From Trebouxia sp. TZW2008 (lineage: Eukaryota; Chlorophyta; Trebouxiophyceae; Trebouxiales; Trebouxiaceae): a stretch of DNA of 64,000 nt. The notes beneath the pieces were generated by a model. It searched no databases, was not told the origin of the DNA, and saw only the letters and a program-made list of their open reading frames with translations. The stretch is taken from the NCBI GenBank assembly GCA_002118135.1, contig BDIU01000292.1, positions 1 through 64,000 on the forward strand, read 5' to 3'. Shown one piece after another: positions 61,001-64,000 of the stretch (the stretch's first letter is position 1; each line of letters begins with the position of its first letter). The translations under genes and the position numbers were made by a program.

Positions 61001-64000
61001 TATTCATGGCGGATATAGCCATAGCTGCATCGATCGACATGTTGATTGACTAACGGGTGGATCGTGTATTTGATTGATGGCTCCATTGATTGATTGGCGG
61101 GTTTCTGACTGATTGATGAATAACGCATTTGGGGAAACTGATATCAGACTGAGCATTGTTACCACGGATGATGCATGTATAGTAAGCACAACAGGCAGGA
61201 GCAGCTCACCACACTGTTGTCAAGGCTGCTAGTAGGGGCTCGGGTTTGGTCTTTGATCCAGGGGTGCTCCAGCGCCTGATTGGCTGTCAAGCGGGTTCCG
61301 GGCTCACGCACTAGCAAACCCTGCAGAAACAGTAATTCTCTTGATACTGCGTGGCTTTTACTGTTCATGTGGGTGATGGTTCTGCAGTCTTGGGCTCCTG
61401 CACCAGCAACACCTTCAGACAGCAATCTCTGATACTGCACGGCTTGGTTGTCCTAATCATGATTGCATTTGTATAATGCAAAAGGTGAGGAGTATGTTTG
61501 TTTGATCCAGGGGTGCTCCAGCGCCTGATTGGCTGTCAAGCGGGTTCCAGGCTCACGCACTAGCAAACCCCGCATGCACAGTAAGCTCTGAACTTGTCTT
61601 TGCAGCTAAGTGGGGTTTGATGAGCTGGGTGAACACACATGCGCTTGCCATGCATGGTTTTGGGTTGATATCGGTCCAAAGCGGCCTGCAAGATGTGTTG
61701 CATGACCACTTTATGCGCTGTGGCAATCATGTGTGAGCATGAACAGCTTGACAGTGCAGATGCCAGAGACAGCAGGTTGCCTCAGCATGCCATTGCTTTA
61801 ACGCTGAGATATCACAACCATGTGTACAGTGCAGCCAATGTGCATGCTGTGGTCAACAAAGGGCACAGAGAAAAGCACATGGTCACAGTAGCTAGGCGTG
61901 GGCCTTGGCTTCCTGTCCATCATGTATGACTGACAGCAGCTGGCCGGTGAAGATGCCATGGGGAGTGGCCGATGTGTGATGCCAGCACAATTGGCGTGTA
62001 AGTGTTCAGCTTCACCTTCCACATGAGCTTTTAGAGGACACATTACTCTGATTTATGAGACTTCCTTGAGCTTTTGGTCTGTGGACTAAGCTTCCAAAGT
62101 CAATGCTCTCTTTTCATGCATGAGTCATTGAATGTGGATACGCCTTGAGAGGGTCGCAAGAGCCCTCAGATATGGCAGCTCACTGGCAAGCAGGCAGAGA
62201 TGATGGTAATGCTGACACTCATTCATCCATCCATCCATCCATCCATCCATTTCTTCATTCATTTCATTCTAGACATATGCTAGGCAGGCTCAGCAGGCCT
62301 AGCTAGGTACATACTGGAGCAATCAACTGTCTCCGTTGTAATGCTAATCATCATGATTATGCCAAACATGATAACAGTGGGACCAACAACAGTGATCAGG
62401 CTAAAATTGATGATGACAGTACCTTGAGGAGGTTGCGGGCTCCCTCAGACATTGAGGACTTGACCCAGCTGCTGTCCAGATCCAGCTTCTTCACCAGGAT
62501 GGCCTGCCACACCTCCAACACAGACCACGTCATGCCCTCAGTCAATCAACTAGCTCAGCAAGGGGGCCAAGCACAAAGATCAAGAAGGAACCACGAAGAG
62601 CAAGGATCACACAATAATCTTCACACAGCTTGACAAGATAAGAGAGAGAAGCACATATTTTGAGAAGCCACATCAAGAGCATGACATTCTAGAGGTGTAA
62701 AGCTTACGGCCGCCTTGAGACTCACACGCAATGAGAGGGGAGCATGTTGCTGTGAGCGACACAAGGCACAAAGTCCTCCCTGATGCGTAAACAGCAGTCA
62801 GATGAAGCACAAAACATTGGCACTGTTCAAAGCTCATGTCAAGGGCAGAGCCATGCTGCAAAGCTATCATCATGTTCCACAACATGCACAAGAGACATGG
62901 TGCATGCATTGACCATTCAGGTGAAGCAGGTGATGGCCAGAGTTGAAGAGGTGGACAAGCAGGAGAGGGAGGGGTGAAAAGCGAGGGGTCAAAAGGAATT
63001 AGCAAGGAAACAAAGAAAAAAGATTTGCCAAGAGGGAATCATCCCTATTGGGTTCCTTGTAAGCTGAAAACACGACAATGGGCATTAGGTCTCAGTAATT
63101 TCCCTCAGGAAGGACACTCAACATAGCTTGGGTTTCAGTGCAAGGACAATGCAACTGGCAATGGACTGCTTTCTGACTGCAGTGGCACCTGTTAGTACAG
63201 ACAACTCAAAATGAGAAAACTTTGCTTGTGTACTTGAGCCACAGTAGATGTAAGCAAAATGTGGGCGGTTGCCTGTGGGTTGAGCTTGGCCCACCTGTTG
63301 CAAGGAGACATTGGCAACAGAGTCCCAGAAGGGGAAAGTGCCAGTGAGCAGCTGATACATGAGCATGCCCACGCTCCACATGTCCGCCTGGGCGTCATAG
63401 CCTTGCAGGATGACCTCGGGCGCCATGTACACAGGGGTGCCTGACCTGCTCTTCAGCTGCCCCTCATCGGGCCAATGCCTGCACAGTGCTCCAGGTCTTG
63501 CAGCTTGTGTCTTGTCATTGATTTTGTCACGACACGACGAGCAACAGTTGAGAGTTTCAACATTGCGGGATGACCTTGCGCGCCATCATGACCACTATAT
63601 CTATGCCCGGACATGTCAAAGTCAGCGCTTTGACTGCAAATACCAGTGCCTGCAGAAGACCTGTGCTGCAGCGGACATGCTGTACGCTCTCAAACTTGCT
63701 TTGGTACACGAGCTGCATTGACGTCTGCTGCAAGTTCACTTGAGACCTGTGCAGTGAACATCATGCTTGTAAAGAACTGTACTGCTGAATGCATGATGAC
63801 ATTGCGATGGTCGAGCCCCATGCATGCTTGCAACAGCTTGAGAAGAGCGCTCAAAGAGTGCTTGTCTTGTAATCAGTACTTCATGTATGCTTAGGACAGG
63901 CAACAGGGCCTCAACTGAGAGACAGACCAAAGTCATCAGCCCTGGGGGGGAGTTCTCATCCTTGTTCAGAAACAGGAGTGTCAGATGCAATGCCTCAACA
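58007..64000 (-). CDS. Calcium-dependent protein kinase (CDPK), partial at 5' end
   Basis: Exons in transcript order: from beyond the edge to 63916, 63295-63478, 62423-62512, 61210-61320, 60747-60886, 60178-60370, 58789-58932, 58007-58189. Seen kinase parts: [16 protein letters not shown] (DFG), [21 protein letters not shown] (APE), [21 protein letters not shown], and EHPWIKD at the domain end; then an autoinhibitory/CLD linker and four EF-hands with canonical loops: [48 protein letters not shown]. This is the plant/algal CDPK layout, in which calcium binding relieves autoinhibition. The ATP-binding lobe and HRD loop lie outside the window. Joining the DFG exon (ends phase 1) to 63478 (needs phase 2) fails, so a small exon or another donor between 63479 and 63915 is missed. 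Exon 58789-58932 has an alternative acceptor 6 bases upstream (58938). Confidence 0.92.
58385..58710 (-). repeat. Two donor-side echoes of the third EF-hand exon
   Basis: Copies at about 58600-58698 and 58400-58498 restate plus-strand 'agctcacctccatgagtcgctctccatcatatgactcagcagcctcaaagggaagctgagcaag' and the loop codons 'gccatcaccattgccatc'. The real exon is 58789-58932. Each would encode a degenerate EF-hand loop but has no acceptor. Confidence 0.9.
59085..59665. repeat. Tandemly duplicated foldback element in kinase intron
   Basis: Two copies (about 59088-59330 and 59405-59665, offset near 318 bases) share 'cagacacagcacaaagcaaa.agcatgggcctcactgta', 'catgcacatcattctgcttgc' and 'tgtttgctttgcgctgcacctgtttgc'. 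Within each copy the two ends and the inner parts are imperfect inverted repeats, so each unit can fold on itself. No ORF or exon resemblance; unlike other repeats here it is not an echo. Confidence 0.75.
59905..60115 (-). repeat. Donor-side echoes of the EF-hand 1/2 exon
   Basis: A copy at 59912-60025 restates about 105 bases of the exon end (60178 side), 'acctcagtccagtcaatgaggccagagatgaactc' to 'catgagctgcgccagctcctgttg'; a shorter one at 60065-60105 is more decayed. An acceptor-side echo ('gccagctctgaagcctcaacggtgttgct') lies at about 60462-60495. Confidence 0.9.
61380..61585 (-). repeat. Acceptor-side echoes of the kinase exon at 61210-61320
   Basis: A nearly exact copy at 61503-61575 repeats 'gatccaggggtgctccagcgcctgattggctgtcaagcgggttccaggctcacgcactagcaaacccc' with its acceptor. 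A decayed one is at 61388-61440 ('gggctcctgcaccagcaac..ct'). The strong identity of the first copy suggests a recent event. Confidence 0.9.
62135..62180 (-). repeat. Donor-side echo of the kinase exon at 62423-62512
   Basis: 'cgccttgagagggtcgcaagagccctcagatatgg' is a short diverged copy of the exon end 'accttgaggaggttgcgggctccctcagacattg'. Confidence 0.7.
62221..62341 (-). mobile_element. SINE-like dispersed repeat, copy C (reverse orientation), with (ATGG)n tail
   Basis: Read on the minus strand it gives GGAGACAGTTGATTGC, GTACCTAGCTAGGC, GCTGAGCCTGCCTAG, then AATGAAATGAATGAAG and a run of seven ATGG units (plus-strand ATCC at 62224-62250). Same family and tail position as copies A and B. 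Confidence 0.7.
63105..63230. mobile_element. Decayed fragment of the MITE-like family
   Basis: 'gtgcaaggacaatgcaactggcaatggactgctttctgactgcagtggcacctgttagtacagacaac' matches the interior of the copies at 2186-2359 and 32679-32878. The terminal repeats are not recognisable. It lies in a kinase intron. Confidence 0.5.

Noticed and set aside
1..64000. Non-standard genetic code
   Set aside because: TAA (selenium-binding protein), TAG (DUR3) and TGA (the other six) all terminate proteins at the expected family C-termini.
1..64000. Viral, integron, phage or toxin genes
   Set aside because: No capsid, polymerase, integrase, transposase, reverse transcriptase or toxin-like protein was seen in any frame; mobile sequences here are small and non-autonomous.

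Overview
This window is nuclear DNA from a photosynthetic eukaryote, most likely a chlorophyte green alga. The evidence is eight intron-rich genes with GT-AG (and a few GC-AG) introns, no bacterial operon structure, a plant-type set of proteins (DUR3 urea symporter, ADNT1-like adenine nucleotide carrier, calcium-dependent protein kinase, organellar LpxC) and a small interstitial tract of the plant-type telomere unit TTTAGGG. TAA, TAG and TGA are all used as stops, so the standard code applies. Genus and species cannot be read from the sequence.

Layout, left to right: PepD-type M20 dipeptidase (+, 564-8016); LpxC with an acidic insert and an acidic, AT-hook-ended tail (+, 8794-16487); NAT10/Kre33 RNA cytidine acetyltransferase (-, 29530-17212); ADNT1-like mitochondrial carrier (+, 30518-37317); DUR3 urea/proton symporter (-, 47253-38716); a 2-oxoglutarate/Fe(II) dioxygenase (-, 51045-48806) divergent from a selenium-binding protein/methanethiol oxidase (+, 51328-56945); and a calcium-dependent protein kinase (-, 58007 to beyond the right edge). 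I rebuilt exon chains by eye. In seven genes every intron phase joins cleanly into one full-length protein; the kinase is cut by the window edge and has one unresolved junction. The genes are ordinary housekeeping and transport functions and do not form a pathway or cluster.

The striking feature is the non-coding architecture. Most exons are accompanied in the neighbouring intron by one to six degenerate tandem partial copies of the exon's own edge, which I call exon echoes. In the arrays I read, each echo carries one splice site only. Acceptor-side echoes lie upstream of the exon, donor-side echoes lie downstream, and the spliced copy is the one attached to the exon body. The pattern is present in all eight genes and even continues past the stop codon of the selenium-binding protein. 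Much of the intron sequence seems to be built from such copies, with microsatellites, snap-back palindromes, a small inverted-repeat element family and a SINE-like family between them.

Limits: exon borders come from reading frames, splice consensus and remembered family sequence patterns, with no transcript data. No database search was run. Untranslated regions and promoters are only roughly bounded.
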